A DNA stretch of 45,959 nucleotides. It comes from Flavonifractor avistercoris (GTDB lineage: Bacteria; Bacillota; Clostridia; Oscillospirales; Oscillospiraceae). The stretch lies in assembly GCA_019119085.1 (NCBI GenBank), contig DWXT01000065.1, forward strand, positions 1-45,959, given 5' to 3'. A program made the position numbers and the translations under genes. Of the stretch, positions 7,098-15,200 are shown one piece after another. Under the pieces are notes generated by a model. The model did no database searches and was not told where the DNA came from. It saw only the letters and a program-made list of their open reading frames with translations. Each line of letters opens with the position of its first letter. Within the stretch, counting starts at the first letter, position 1.

Positions 7098-8302
7098 TTC
7101 ACTTTCTCCATGCAGGAGGCGTACCAGCCCACGTAGCGGCGCTGCCCCCGCAGAATCCGCAGCTTGTGCATCAGGCCGTTGTCCGGGCCGTAGAACAGGG
7201 GGTTCACCGAGGCCCCCGCCTGATCCAGCGCCCGCATCTCCTCATGATACTTGGGATTCACATAGTCGTAGGCCACCTGTTTGGGGATCACCCACCACAG
7301 GTGGCGGTTTTTTGTCACCGTCAGCTCACAGGGCCTGCCCTCGATGCGATCCTCCACCAGGTACTTGGCAAGGTTGTACCCCGCGCCGGTGACGTAGTAG
7401 TTGCTGCGCCCCTGGCGGCAGTTGATCTCGAAGGCCTTGAACTTGCCGTCCCGCTGGTCGAACTTGATGTCGAAGTTGGAGAAACCGGTGAAGTGGATGG
7501 CCTCCAGGAAGCTTTTCAGCTTCTCGCATAGCTCCGGCTCCGGCTCGGTGATGATCACCGCGTGGTTGCCGATGGCGTGGCCGGTGTGCTCCTCCAGCAG
7601 GACGTGGCCCACGCACATGAGCCGCACCCTGCCGTCGGCGCCGGAGTAGTTGGTCACCACCCGCATGTAGCTGTCGTCGCCGGGGATGAAGTCCTGGAGG
7701 ATCAGGGAGTCCTCATACCCCGCCTCGTAGATCTGGTCGATGACCTGATCCACCTCCTCCCGTGTGCGGAGGATGTAGGCCTTCTTCTGGGTGGGGAAGG
7801 GGTGCTTCCAGTAGGTGTCCGACTCGGCGGGCTTGACCACGAAGGGGCCGTCGAAGGGCAGGGTGAAGTCGTGGCCCATGCCCTTGTGGTACACCACGGT
7901 GGCGGGGTGGTCGATGCCGTACTGGTCGCACAGCTGGTAGAACTTCTCCTTGTGGATCAGGGTCTCCAGCATCTCCAGGTTCACATAGGGCGCGATCACA
8001 TTCTCCGGGTAGCTGGGCAGGTTGGCGGAGATGGCGTTGAGGTAGTTGTCCCCGCAGCCCAGCACCAGGATCTTTTTGTCCGGAAACTCTTTCGCCACCT
8101 CGGTGACGTTCTCCAGCACCTTGTCCACCCGGTCGTTGTGCTCCCGCACCCGGTAGTCGATGATCCTGCTGCCGGCGCACACGCTGGCGGGAAACATGCC
8201 GTAGACGATGGTTTTGGCGCCGTAAGCCTCGTGAAAGGCCCGGGCCATGCTGTAGGCGTTGATGTCGGAGCCCAGCAGCACGGGCACAAACTCAGTTGCC
8301 AT
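7094..8302 (-). CDS. ATP-grasp carboxylate-amine ligase, D-aspartate-ligase-like
   Basis: A 402-residue ATP-grasp enzyme. The N-terminal domain starts FVPVLLGSDINAYSMARAFHE; the ATP-grasp core shows FDGPFVVKPAESD (nucleotide lysine), SLILQDFIPGDDSYMRV, and the metal-binding FSNFDIKFD and FKAFEINCRQGRSNYY segments. This combination is typical of the family that includes enterococcal D-aspartate ligase, which attaches D-Asp to the third residue of peptidoglycan precursors. The adjacent Asp/Glu racemase supports that reading; it remains inference. ATG at 8302 is chosen over an upstream codon; the gene start overlaps a small upstream ORF by 11 bp and its stop overlapped the original racemase start. 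Confidence 0.8.
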   Translation of the reverse strand: MATEFVPVLLGSDINAYSMARAFHEAYGAKTIVYGMFPASVCAGSRIIDYRVREHNDRVDKVLENVTEVAKEFPDKKILVLGCGDNYLNAISANLPSYPENVIAPYVNLEMLETLIHKEKFYQLCDQYGIDHPATVVYHKGMGHDFTLPFDGPFVVKPAESDTYWKHPFPTQKKAYILRTREEVDQVIDQIYEAGYEDSLILQDFIPGDDSYMRVVTNYSGADGRVRLMCVGHVLLEEHTGHAIGNHAVIITEPEPELCEKLKSFLEAIHFTGFSNFDIKFDQRDGKFKAFEINCRQGRSNYYVTGAGYNLAKYLVEDRIEGRPCELTVTKNRHLWWVIPKQVAYDYVNPKYHEEMRALDQAGASVNPLFYGPDNGLMHKLRILRGQRRYVGWYASCMEKVK

Positions 8303-8501
8303 GGAAATACGCCCCCTGGAAAGTAATCTCATACCAATTTTCGCCCATGGGCCGCACCTGGGCGGGGTAGTCCGCCGCCAGGCGCTCGGCCTGGGCCCGG
8401 CTCAGGCGCAGCTCCCGCCGGAGCAGCTCCCCTCCGGCGAAGCACTCGGAGAGCAGCCGGCCCAGGCCGGTCTCCTCACGCATGTTCTCTATTTTTGTCA
8501 T
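8292..8501 (-). CDS. Small conserved-looking protein upstream of the ligase, 69 aa
   Basis: No family recognised. The protein has no signal or membrane segment, with helical text (LGRLLSECFAGGELLRRELRLSRAQAERLA) followed by a short beta-like tail (NWYEITFQGAYFHG). It is a real gene by context: AAGGAG lies 8 nt before the ATG, and its 3' end overlaps the ATP-grasp start by 11 bp, so the two are translationally coupled. It may be a partner or regulator of the ligase. A promoter further upstream is hidden in repeats. Confidence 0.7.
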   Translation of the reverse strand: MTKIENMREETGLGRLLSECFAGGELLRRELRLSRAQAERLAADYPAQVRPMGENWYEITFQGAYFHGN

Positions 8502-8524
8502 GTTCCATTCTCCTTAAACCCTGT

Positions 8525-8760
8525 CCAGGGGGTATCCAAACTGTCTGAGGTAGCTTCGCCTAAGCTTCCATCGGAAGCGCCCCCGGCGCTTCCGACCCCC
8601 TGGATACGAGCCTGCGTGCCGGCGAAACGCCGGCGACTTGGCTCGATACCCCCGGTTTCGCGCCCCGTGGCGCGGGTCGGGGTGTCTTTCCGGGAAATGA
8701 ATTCCCGGAAAGACGGATCTTGATTGGATTTCGCCCGCAAGGCGGGCGAAACTCTGTCAG
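8525..8760 (-). repeat. Tandem-hairpin element, diverged copy
   Basis: Read on the minus strand it shows CAGAG, a stem TTTCGCCCGC/GCGGGCGAAA (8729-8751), a 14-nt linker (8715-8728) matching 10 of 14 positions of the linker in the 16 kb copy, and then a 13-bp stem GTCTTTCCGGGAA (8684-8714) in the place of hairpin 2. Further hairpins follow, but linkers 3 and 4 are not recognisable. Confidence 0.6.
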
Positions 8761-8766
8761 ACCGGC

Positions 8767-8893
8767 GGGGCGACACACAGGTCGCCCCCTACGGGGAAAT
8801 GCAGGCGTCGGGCAGCGGCCGCGATGTATCGCGGCCCTACATCCTCCGTCGGGCTGATGCCTGTCCGTAGGGCCGCCATATATGGCGGCCGCC
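8767..8893. repeat. Cluster of three GTAG-type REP-like hairpins
   Basis: GGGCGAC...GTCGCCC followed by CTAC (about 8769-8793), GGCCGCGAT...ATCGCGGCC followed by CTAC (about 8817-8840), and in the opposite orientation GTAG followed by GGCCGCCAT...ATGGCGGCC (about 8869-8892). The tetranucleotide is constant while the stem sequence differs between units. Paired opposite orientations resemble a BIME arrangement. Confidence 0.75.
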
Positions 8894-8903
8894 GGAGGAA
8901 TAC

Positions 8904-11135
8904 CTAGCCTGATGCCCGTTTGACCTGATAGACCCCCTGGATCTGGCCCAGCTTATTGATGACGCCGGTGAGCTCCGACTGATCCTTGACCTCCAGCACG
9001 ATGTGGACGGTGGCGTAGCCGTCGGGCATGGAGCGGGCGGACAGGTTGGTGGTCTTGACCTTGGCCGAGGACAGGGCCATGGCCACGTCCAGGGTGAGGC
9101 CGTCCCGGTCTTTGGCGGAGATCTCCAGGGCGGTCTGGTAGGAGGACAGCTCCCCGGTGGCCCAGGACACCTTGATCCACCGGCCGGCCTCCTCCGGCTT
9201 GCGGCGGGCGGGGTCGGCGTTGGGGCAGTCGGCCCGGTGGACGGACACGCCGAAGCCCCGGGTGATGAAGCCCACCACCGGGTCGCCGGGCACGGGGGTG
9301 CAGCACTTGGCGAACTTCACCAGGCAGTTGTCGATGCCCTCCACAATGATGCCGCTCTGGCCGTGCTTGCCGGTGACCTGGACGGGGATGGGGGGCGGAT
9401 TGCCGGTGGCGGGGTGGATGGAGGCCTCCTGGGCGGCCTTGTCGGCGGCGGCCTGCTCGGCGTGGAGGCGATCCAGCCGGGTCATCTCGTCCTTGACCCG
9501 CACCACCGCCTTCTGGGCGGACATGCCGCCGTAGCCGATGGCGGCGTACAGCTCGTCCAGGGTGCCGAAGCGCACCTTCTTGAGGATGAAGGGGAGCACG
9601 TCCTCGGCGGTGATGGCCGCCAGGGACAGTCCGGCATGCTTGAGCTCCGACTCAAAGGAGGCCCGGCCGGTGGCGATGTTCTCCTCCCGCCGCTCCTTCT
9701 TGAACCACTGGCGGATCTTGTTGCGGGCCTCGTTGGACTTGCAGATCTTCATCCAGTCCCGGCTGGGGCCGTGGGCGGACTTGGAGGTGATCACCTCCAC
9801 GATGTCGCCGTTGTTCAGCGGGGTGTCGAAGGGCACCATGCGGCCGTTGACCTTGGCGCCGGTCATGTGGTTGCCCACGGCGGAGTGGATGTTGTAGGCA
9901 AAGTCGATGGGGGTGGCCCCGGCGGGCAGGTTGATCACGTCCCCCCGGGGGGTGAACACGAATACCTCGTCGGCAAAGAGATCCACCCGCATGGTGCGGA
10001 CAAACTCCTCCGCGTCCACGTCCTGCTGGCTCTCCAGCAGCTTGCGCACCCACTCGAAGGCCTCCTCGGTGCCCAGCTTGGCGTTGGCCATGCCCTGCTT
10101 GTACTTCCAGTGGGCGGCGATGCCGTACTCGGCGGTGTGGTGCATCTCCCAGGTGCGGATCTGCACCTCGAAGGGGATGCCCTCCCGGCCGATCACCGTG
10201 GTGTGGAGGGACTGGTACCCGTTGGGCTTGGGGGTGGAGATATAGTCCTTGAACCGGCCCAGCACCGGGTTGAACAGGTCGTGGATCACGCCCAGCACGT
10301 TGTAGCACTCGGGCACGTCGTCCACGATCACCCGGAAGGCGTAGAGATCGAAGATCTCGTCCATGGTCTTGTTCTGGGTGTACATCTTGCGGTAGATGGA
10401 GTAGATGTGCTTCACCCGGCCGTAGACGGTACACTTGACCCCCTCCTGGGCCAGGCGGTCGGTGATGCGCTTCTGGACGGAGGCCAGGAACTCCTCATGG
10501 GCGGAGGAGCGGGCGGCCAACTCGTCGGCGATCTCCTTGTAGCCCACGGGATCCAGGTAGCGCAGGGAGGTGTCCTCCAGCTCCCACTTGATGCGCTGCA
10601 TGCCCAGGCGGTGGGCGATGGGCGCGTAGATCTCCATGGTCTCCAGGGCCTTTTCCTTCTGCTTGCGGGGGGACTGGTACTCCATGGTGCGCATGTTGTG
10701 CAGCCGGTCGCAGATCTTGATGAGGATCACCCGGATGTCCTTGGCCATGGCCATGAGCATCTTGCGCAGGTTCTCCATCTGCTCCTCTTCCTTGGAGGTG
10801 TACTGCACCCGGGTCAGCTTGGTGACCCCCTCCACCAGGTCGGCCACCGTATTGCCGAAGAGCTTGGCGATCTCCTCATGGGTGGCGCCGGTGTCCTCGA
10901 TGCAGTCGTGGAGCAGGGCCGCGATGATGGAGTCGGTGTCCAGCTCCAGCTCCGCCACGATCTCCGCCACCGCCAGGGGGTGGGTGATGTAGGGGGAGCC
11001 GTCCTTGCGCAGCTGCCCGGCGTGGGCGTTGTCCGCGTAAGTAAACGCGCTGAACAGGCGCTGTGTGTCCAGCGCCGGGTTGTATTCCTTGATTTTTTCC
11101 TCCAGCGCCTGATAGCGCTCCAAAATGGGATCCAT
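8904..11135 (-). CDS. rel: Bifunctional (p)ppGpp synthetase/hydrolase
   Basis: Stringent-response enzyme of the long RelA/SpoT type, 743 residues. The HD hydrolase domain is intact (HD at residues 76-77, HDCIEDT; CDRLHNMRT near 165), and the synthetase domain has RFKDYISTPKPNGYQSLHTTV near residue 300. TGS (about 405-465, FVFTPRGDVINLPAGATPIDFAY), a zinc-finger-like Cys segment (KFAKCCTPVPGD) and a C-terminal ACT domain (about 665-740) follow. Both active sites look complete, so it should make and degrade (p)ppGpp. It follows recJ by 51 bp on the same strand, probably as one transcript from the promoter at 13305-13333. Confidence 0.97.
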   Translation of the reverse strand: MDPILERYQALEEKIKEYNPALDTQRLFSAFTYADNAHAGQLRKDGSPYITHPLAVAEIVAELELDTDSIIAALLHDCIEDTGATHEEIAKLFGNTVADLVEGVTKLTRVQYTSKEEEQMENLRKMLMAMAKDIRVILIKICDRLHNMRTMEYQSPRKQKEKALETMEIYAPIAHRLGMQRIKWELEDTSLRYLDPVGYKEIADELAARSSAHEEFLASVQKRITDRLAQEGVKCTVYGRVKHIYSIYRKMYTQNKTMDEIFDLYAFRVIVDDVPECYNVLGVIHDLFNPVLGRFKDYISTPKPNGYQSLHTTVIGREGIPFEVQIRTWEMHHTAEYGIAAHWKYKQGMANAKLGTEEAFEWVRKLLESQQDVDAEEFVRTMRVDLFADEVFVFTPRGDVINLPAGATPIDFAYNIHSAVGNHMTGAKVNGRMVPFDTPLNNGDIVEVITSKSAHGPSRDWMKICKSNEARNKIRQWFKKERREENIATGRASFESELKHAGLSLAAITAEDVLPFILKKVRFGTLDELYAAIGYGGMSAQKAVVRVKDEMTRLDRLHAEQAAADKAAQEASIHPATGNPPPIPVQVTGKHGQSGIIVEGIDNCLVKFAKCCTPVPGDPVVGFITRGFGVSVHRADCPNADPARRKPEEAGRWIKVSWATGELSSYQTALEISAKDRDGLTLDVAMALSSAKVKTTNLSARSMPDGYATVHIVLEVKDQSELTGVINKLGQIQGVYQVKRASG

Positions 11136-11186
11136 ACCGGAGACCTCCCGTTGTTACAAGCGTGCCAACGGGCGGGCCGGCACGGC

Positions 11187-13262
11187 CTACTCGTTGGAAT
11201 GGATGATGCGCCGCAGGGCGCGCAGGATGGACGAGTCGTCCAGATCCACCTTCCCCTCCACCGGCCGCAGGGCGATGTGCAGGTGGTCGGTGGTGCGCTC
11301 CATGCGGATGAGCCCCCGCTCGTCGAAGACCTCCAGGCACACCAGGGTGCGCATGACGGTCTCCCGCCGGCCGGCGGAGCGGGCGATGCTGCGGGCCAGG
11401 CGGGGGGCGGTGGCGTCCAGGGGAGCCTGGTTCGCGTGGCCCTTCAGATAGCGCCACAGCACCACGAACTCCTCCCGGGTGGGCAGCAGGGACTCCGCCT
11501 CCTGCCGGGTGAGGGCCTCCCCCCGGCGGAACTTCTCATACAGGGCCCGCTCGGCCTGGGCCCGGGTGAGGGCGGGGCGGAGATCACACAGCTGGAGCTG
11601 CACGCTCCGCCACCCCCGGTACTCGTTGATCTGGGGTGTGAAGGCCACGTCCACCCGGTCGCCCACCTCCACGCCCGCCTCCGCCGCGGTGGCGGAGAAG
11701 AAGATGGCGTCCAGGGAGCGGCCCCCGGCGGACAGCTTCAGCTTCAGGTGCCGGCCGCCCCCCACCCCGCTCATGGCGGAGATGAGGCAGCCCGACAGGG
11801 AGAACACCGGCTTGGGGTTGCCGGCGCCATAGGGCTCCAGGAGATCCAGCCCCTCCACCCCCTCCAGGGTGAGCAGGCCGGGGTCGTCCAGCTCCCCGTC
11901 CACGTCCAGCACCGAGACCATCTCCCGCCCGCCGGTGGCGGCGCTGACATAGTCGTTCATGGCGGCGGCAAAGGCGGGGATATTCTCCTCTTTGATGGTG
12001 AAGCCCGCCGCCAGGGCGTGGCCGCCGAAGCCCTCCAGCAGGGGGGCGCAGTGCTCCAGCGCGGCGAACAGGTTGAACCCGGCGAAGGAGCGGCAGGAGC
12101 CCTTCCCCTTCCCGTCCTGCAGGCAGATCATGAAGGCGGGGCAGGCGTACTTCTCCGCCAGGCGGGAGGCCACGATACCCACCACCCCCTGGTGCCAGTG
12201 CTCGCCGGCGAGCACCAGGGCGTGCCGCCGCGACCGCGGCAGGGCGTCCGCACGCTCCAGACACTGGGCGTAGATCCCGGCCTCAATGGCCTGCCGCTCC
12301 CGGTTGAGGGTGCACAGCTGGCGGGCCAGCTCCTCCCCCCGGACGGGATCCCCCGTGAGGAGCAGCTCGCCGGCCAGGGCGGCGCAGCCCATCCGGCCGG
12401 AGGCGTTGATGCGGGGGGCCAGGGTGTACCCCACCGACGTGGAGGTCAGGGGCTTCTCCTCCAGCCCCGCCTCGCGGAGCAGGGCCTTCAGGCCTGGCCG
12501 CCGGGTGCGGCGCAGCTCCGCCAGCCCCAGGCGCACGATGGTGCGGTTCTCCCCCGTCAGGCTCATCACGTCGGCCACCGTGCCGATGGCCGCCAGATCG
12601 GCGTATTTCCGCAGCAGCTCCTCCCGCCGCTCCGGCCCGCCCAGGGCCAGCACCAGCTTGAGGGCCACCCCCACCCCGGCCAGGCACTTGAAGGGGTAGG
12701 GGCAGTCGGGCCGCCGGGGATCCACCACCGCCAGGGCGGCGGGCAGGGCCTCCTTGCACTCGTGGTGGTCGGTGATCACCACGTCCACCCCCAGGGCGGC
12801 GGCATAGGCGGCCTCCTCCACGGCGGTGATGCCGCAGTCCACCGTGATGATCAGCCCCACTCCCTGGGCGTGGAGGGCGGCCACCGCCTCCCGGTTGAGG
12901 CCGTAGCCCTCCTCCATCCGGTCGGGGATGTAGGGCACCACCTCGCCCCCCTCCGAGCGGAGGAAGTCGGTGAGCAGGCAGGTGGCGGTGATGCCGTCCA
13001 CGTCGTAGTCGCCGTAGACCGCGATCTGCTCCCCCTGCTCCAGGGCCCTCCGCACCCGGGCCGCCGCCGCGTCCATGTCCTTCATCAGACGGGGCTCCAG
13101 CAGCTGGCCCCGCCCGGCGTCCAGGAAGGAGCGGGCCTTCTCCACCGTGTCCAGCCCCCGGGCGCACAGGGTCAGGGCCGCCAGGGGCGGCACCCCCGCC
13201 CGCTCCATGGAGCGCCGGGCGGCGGGGTCGCAGGCGGCCGTGCGCCACTCCTGATATTTCAT
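11187..13262 (-). CDS. recJ: Single-stranded-DNA exonuclease RecJ
   Basis: DHH-superfamily 5'-3' exonuclease for recombination and repair, 691 residues. The N-terminal phosphoesterase motifs are YGDYDVDG (83-90), VDCG (141-144) and DHH (165-167); DHHA1 follows with NASGRMG, and a C-terminal OB-type domain ends at about 560. A further C-terminal region of roughly 130 residues (DLRPALTRAQAERALYEKFRRG onward, located near 565-691) is typical of longer Firmicutes forms. ATG at 13262 is preceded by GGAG and a purine-rich tract. It is the first gene of the recJ-rel unit. Confidence 0.95.
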   Translation of the reverse strand: MKYQEWRTAACDPAARRSMERAGVPPLAALTLCARGLDTVEKARSFLDAGRGQLLEPRLMKDMDAAAARVRRALEQGEQIAVYGDYDVDGITATCLLTDFLRSEGGEVVPYIPDRMEEGYGLNREAVAALHAQGVGLIITVDCGITAVEEAAYAAALGVDVVITDHHECKEALPAALAVVDPRRPDCPYPFKCLAGVGVALKLVLALGGPERREELLRKYADLAAIGTVADVMSLTGENRTIVRLGLAELRRTRRPGLKALLREAGLEEKPLTSTSVGYTLAPRINASGRMGCAALAGELLLTGDPVRGEELARQLCTLNRERQAIEAGIYAQCLERADALPRSRRHALVLAGEHWHQGVVGIVASRLAEKYACPAFMICLQDGKGKGSCRSFAGFNLFAALEHCAPLLEGFGGHALAAGFTIKEENIPAFAAAMNDYVSAATGGREMVSVLDVDGELDDPGLLTLEGVEGLDLLEPYGAGNPKPVFSLSGCLISAMSGVGGGRHLKLKLSAGGRSLDAIFFSATAAEAGVEVGDRVDVAFTPQINEYRGWRSVQLQLCDLRPALTRAQAERALYEKFRRGEALTRQEAESLLPTREEFVVLWRYLKGHANQAPLDATAPRLARSIARSAGRRETVMRTLVCLEVFDERGLIRMERTTDHLHIALRPVEGKVDLDDSSILRALRRIIHSNE

Positions 13263-13304
13263 CGCTCCGCCCGCCCCCTTTCGGATATCTCAAAATTACC
13301 CTTA

Positions 13305-13333
13305 ATTATATCAAAACTTTGCTCCTGTGACAA
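13305..13333 (-). promoter_or_regulatory. Promoter of recJ-rel
   Basis: On the minus strand TTGTCA (13328-13333), 17 nt, TATAAT (13305-13310, exact consensus). Transcription would start about 35-40 nt before the recJ ATG. Confidence 0.85.
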
Positions 13334-13356
13334 GAGGCGGGGCGCGGTGCGCTCCC

Positions 13357-14409
13357 CTACGCCAGCTCCAGATAGAGGGCCGTCAGCTCCATGGCGGCCT
13401 TCAGCCCGTCGTAGTGGGTGCGCTCCATGCCGTGGGAGGCGTGGACGCCGGGGCCGATCAGGGCGCCCCGGGCATCCATCCCGGCCTCCCAGGCCGCCGC
13501 CACGTCGGAGCCGTAGTGGGGGTAGATGTCCACGGCGTAATCCACCCCGTTGGCCTTTGCCAGCTCCACCAGCCGGGTCACCATGCCGTAGTCATAGGGG
13601 CCGTTGTTGTCCTTGGCGCAGATGGACACCTGGTACTCGGTGCAGTTCAGATCGTCCCCCACGCAGCCCATGTCCACCGCCAGCAGCTCGTCCACCACCG
13701 GCAGGGTGGCCCCGCCGTGGCCCACCTCCTCGTGGACGGTGAAGCACACCTCCGTGTCGTACCGGGGGCGCAGGCCGTTGAAGTGCATCAGCCGCAGCAG
13801 GGTCAGCAGGCAGGCGGCGCTGCCCTTGTCGTCGATGAAGCGGGACTTGAGGAAGCCGCTCTCCGTCACCTCCGTCTTGGGGTCGATGCACACGAAGTCG
13901 CCGGCGCAGATGCCCAGGGCCTCCACATCCTCCCGGGTGCGCACCTTCTCGTCGATGCGCACCGCCAGGTTCTTCTCGTCCCGGGGGCGGGTGAGCACGT
14001 CGTCAAACACGTGGGCCGCCGGGGATAGAGACAGGATGGTGCCGGTGTACACCTTCCCCTCCCGGGTGCGGATGCGGCAGTACTCCCCGTCCAGGGTGGG
14101 CAGGATGGGCCCGCCGATTCTGGTGGTCATCAGCATGCCGTCGGCGGTGATGGAGCGCACCATCAGCCCCAGGGTGTCGATGTGGGCGCACAGGCCGAGC
14201 TTCTTCCCCTTCTCCCGGCCGGGCACCGACACGATCACGCTGCCCTTGTTGGTGCGGCGGGTGGGGTAGCTGTGATCCCGGGCGATCTGCTCCACCTCCC
14301 GGGCCGCCTGTTCGGTGTAGCCGCTGGGGCTGTCGATGGCCAGCAGCCGCTGGGCAATGCTAAAGAGCTGCCCCCGCCCCTCGTCGATATTCAGATTCAG
14401 CATTTGCAT
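13357..14409 (-). CDS. M42-family metallo-aminopeptidase
   Basis: Di-zinc aminopeptidase of the glutamyl aminopeptidase/endoglucanase-like M42 family, 350 residues. Ligands and catalytic residues are visible: H76/D78 in CAHIDT, SRFIDDKGS, the HEEVGHGG glutamate pair, AVDMG and the late HASHGMERTH histidine. It would trim peptides in the cytoplasm. ATG at 14409 is chosen because GAGGAG precedes it closely; the longer ORF enters repeat sequence. The TAG stop lies within a CTAC (GTAG on the coding strand) beside a GC palindrome at about 13339-13360, so a REP-like unit appears to have set the C-terminus. Confidence 0.9.
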   Translation of the reverse strand: MQMLNLNIDEGRGQLFSIAQRLLAIDSPSGYTEQAAREVEQIARDHSYPTRRTNKGSVIVSVPGREKGKKLGLCAHIDTLGLMVRSITADGMLMTTRIGGPILPTLDGEYCRIRTREGKVYTGTILSLSPAAHVFDDVLTRPRDEKNLAVRIDEKVRTREDVEALGICAGDFVCIDPKTEVTESGFLKSRFIDDKGSAACLLTLLRLMHFNGLRPRYDTEVCFTVHEEVGHGGATLPVVDELLAVDMGCVGDDLNCTEYQVSICAKDNNGPYDYGMVTRLVELAKANGVDYAVDIYPHYGSDVAAAWEAGMDARGALIGPGVHASHGMERTHYDGLKAAMELTALYLELA

Positions 14410-14434
14410 CCGCTCCTCTTTTGTAGTATGATCA

Positions 14435-14599
14435 GCTTGCCCAAAAGGGCCAAAGCCCTTTAGGGCAAGCTGTCGGACTTTCTGAACCCTTTTCTGCGGG
14501 TTCAGAAAGTCGTTTGATTGCACGCGAAAGAAAACCCTGACGGTTTTCTTTCACACGATCTTTCCCTCCGAACCCTGCGGCTTGGAGGGGTTTTCGACA
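14435..14599 (-). repeat. Tandem-hairpin element, diverged copy upstream of the M42 gene
   Basis: Four hairpins: GCTTGCCC/GGGCAAGC (14435-14470), a perfect 14-bp stem GACTTTCTGAACCC (14476-14511), GAAAGAAAACC/GGTTTTCTTTC (14526-14552) and CCCTCC/GGAGGG (14564-14589). The last hairpin plus TTTTCGACA (14591-14599) matches the terminal module of the 19 kb copy (CCCTCC-GGAGGG between AAA tracts, then the TGTCG end). The linker GTTTGATTG resembles the linker before hairpin 1. It separates two divergent genes. Confidence 0.6.
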
Positions 14600-14647
14600 A
14601 ACCAGCCTACGATATATCTTATACCAGATCACGGGAGCGATGCAACC

Positions 14648-15124
14648 ATGGCGGAGGAAAAAACCAACGTAATGCGGATTTTAGACCAGAAAAAGGTGGC
14701 CTACACCCCCCACCACTACGCCCACCCCGACGGGGCGGTGGACGGGGTGAGCGTGGCCGCCCTCATTGACCGGGATCCCTCCTGCGTGTGCAAGACCCTG
14801 GTGACCCAGGGGGCCAGCAAAAAATACCACGTGTTCGTCATCCCCGTGGGAAGGGAACTGGATCTCAAGGCGGCGGCCCGGGCGGCGGGGGAGAAGTCCA
14901 TCGAGATGCTCAAACAGGCCCAGCTGCTCCCCCTCACCGGCTACGTCCACGGGGGCTGCTCCCCGGTGGGGATGAAGAAGCAGTTTCCCACCGTGCTGGA
15001 CGAGAGCGTGGAGGGCCTGGACACCATCGTGGTCAGCGCCGGAAAGATCGGCGCCCAGGTGGAGCTGGCCCCGGCGGCCCTGTGCGGCCTGATCCGGGGG
15101 AAATTCGCCCCGGTGGCAAAATAA
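14648..15124 (+). CDS. ybaK: YbaK-type Cys-tRNA(Pro) deacylase
   Basis: Aminoacyl-tRNA editing domain protein of 158 residues that hydrolyses Cys-tRNA-Pro made by ProRS error. Family features: HHYAHPDG near the start, CVCKTLVTQG, the catalytic-lysine segment around KKYHVFVIPVGRELDLKAAA, TGYVHGGCSPVGMKKQFP and the C-terminal GLIRG. ATG at 14648 matches the family start; GGGAG lies about 10 nt before. The gene is single, divergent from the M42 peptidase across a hairpin element. A functional link with proS at the window edge is natural but the genes are not adjacent. Confidence 0.93.
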   Translation: MAEEKTNVMRILDQKKVAYTPHHYAHPDGAVDGVSVAALIDRDPSCVCKTLVTQGASKKYHVFVIPVGRELDLKAAARAAGEKSIEMLKQAQLLPLTGYVHGGCSPVGMKKQFPTVLDESVEGLDTIVVSAGKIGAQVELAPAALCGLIRGKFAPVAK

Positions 15125-15200
15125 TCAAAAAAAAGCGGGAACTTTTTCCGGGCCGCGCCGTCTAAGAGACTGCTTACCCCAACACAGAAGGAGAATGGAA

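Larger units (their letters stand above)
8502..8903. other. Gene-free 400-bp repeat island downstream of rel
   Basis: No gene. It contains a diverged tandem-hairpin element (8525-8760) and a cluster of GTAG-type hairpins (8767-8893). The ORFs crossing it are repeat-derived. Confidence 0.75.

Noticed and set aside
9003..13742. A 1579-codon plus-strand ORF opposite rel and recJ
   Set aside because: It is the antisense shadow of two well-conserved genes in GC-rich DNA, with repetitive His/Gly/Val-rich translation and no SD.
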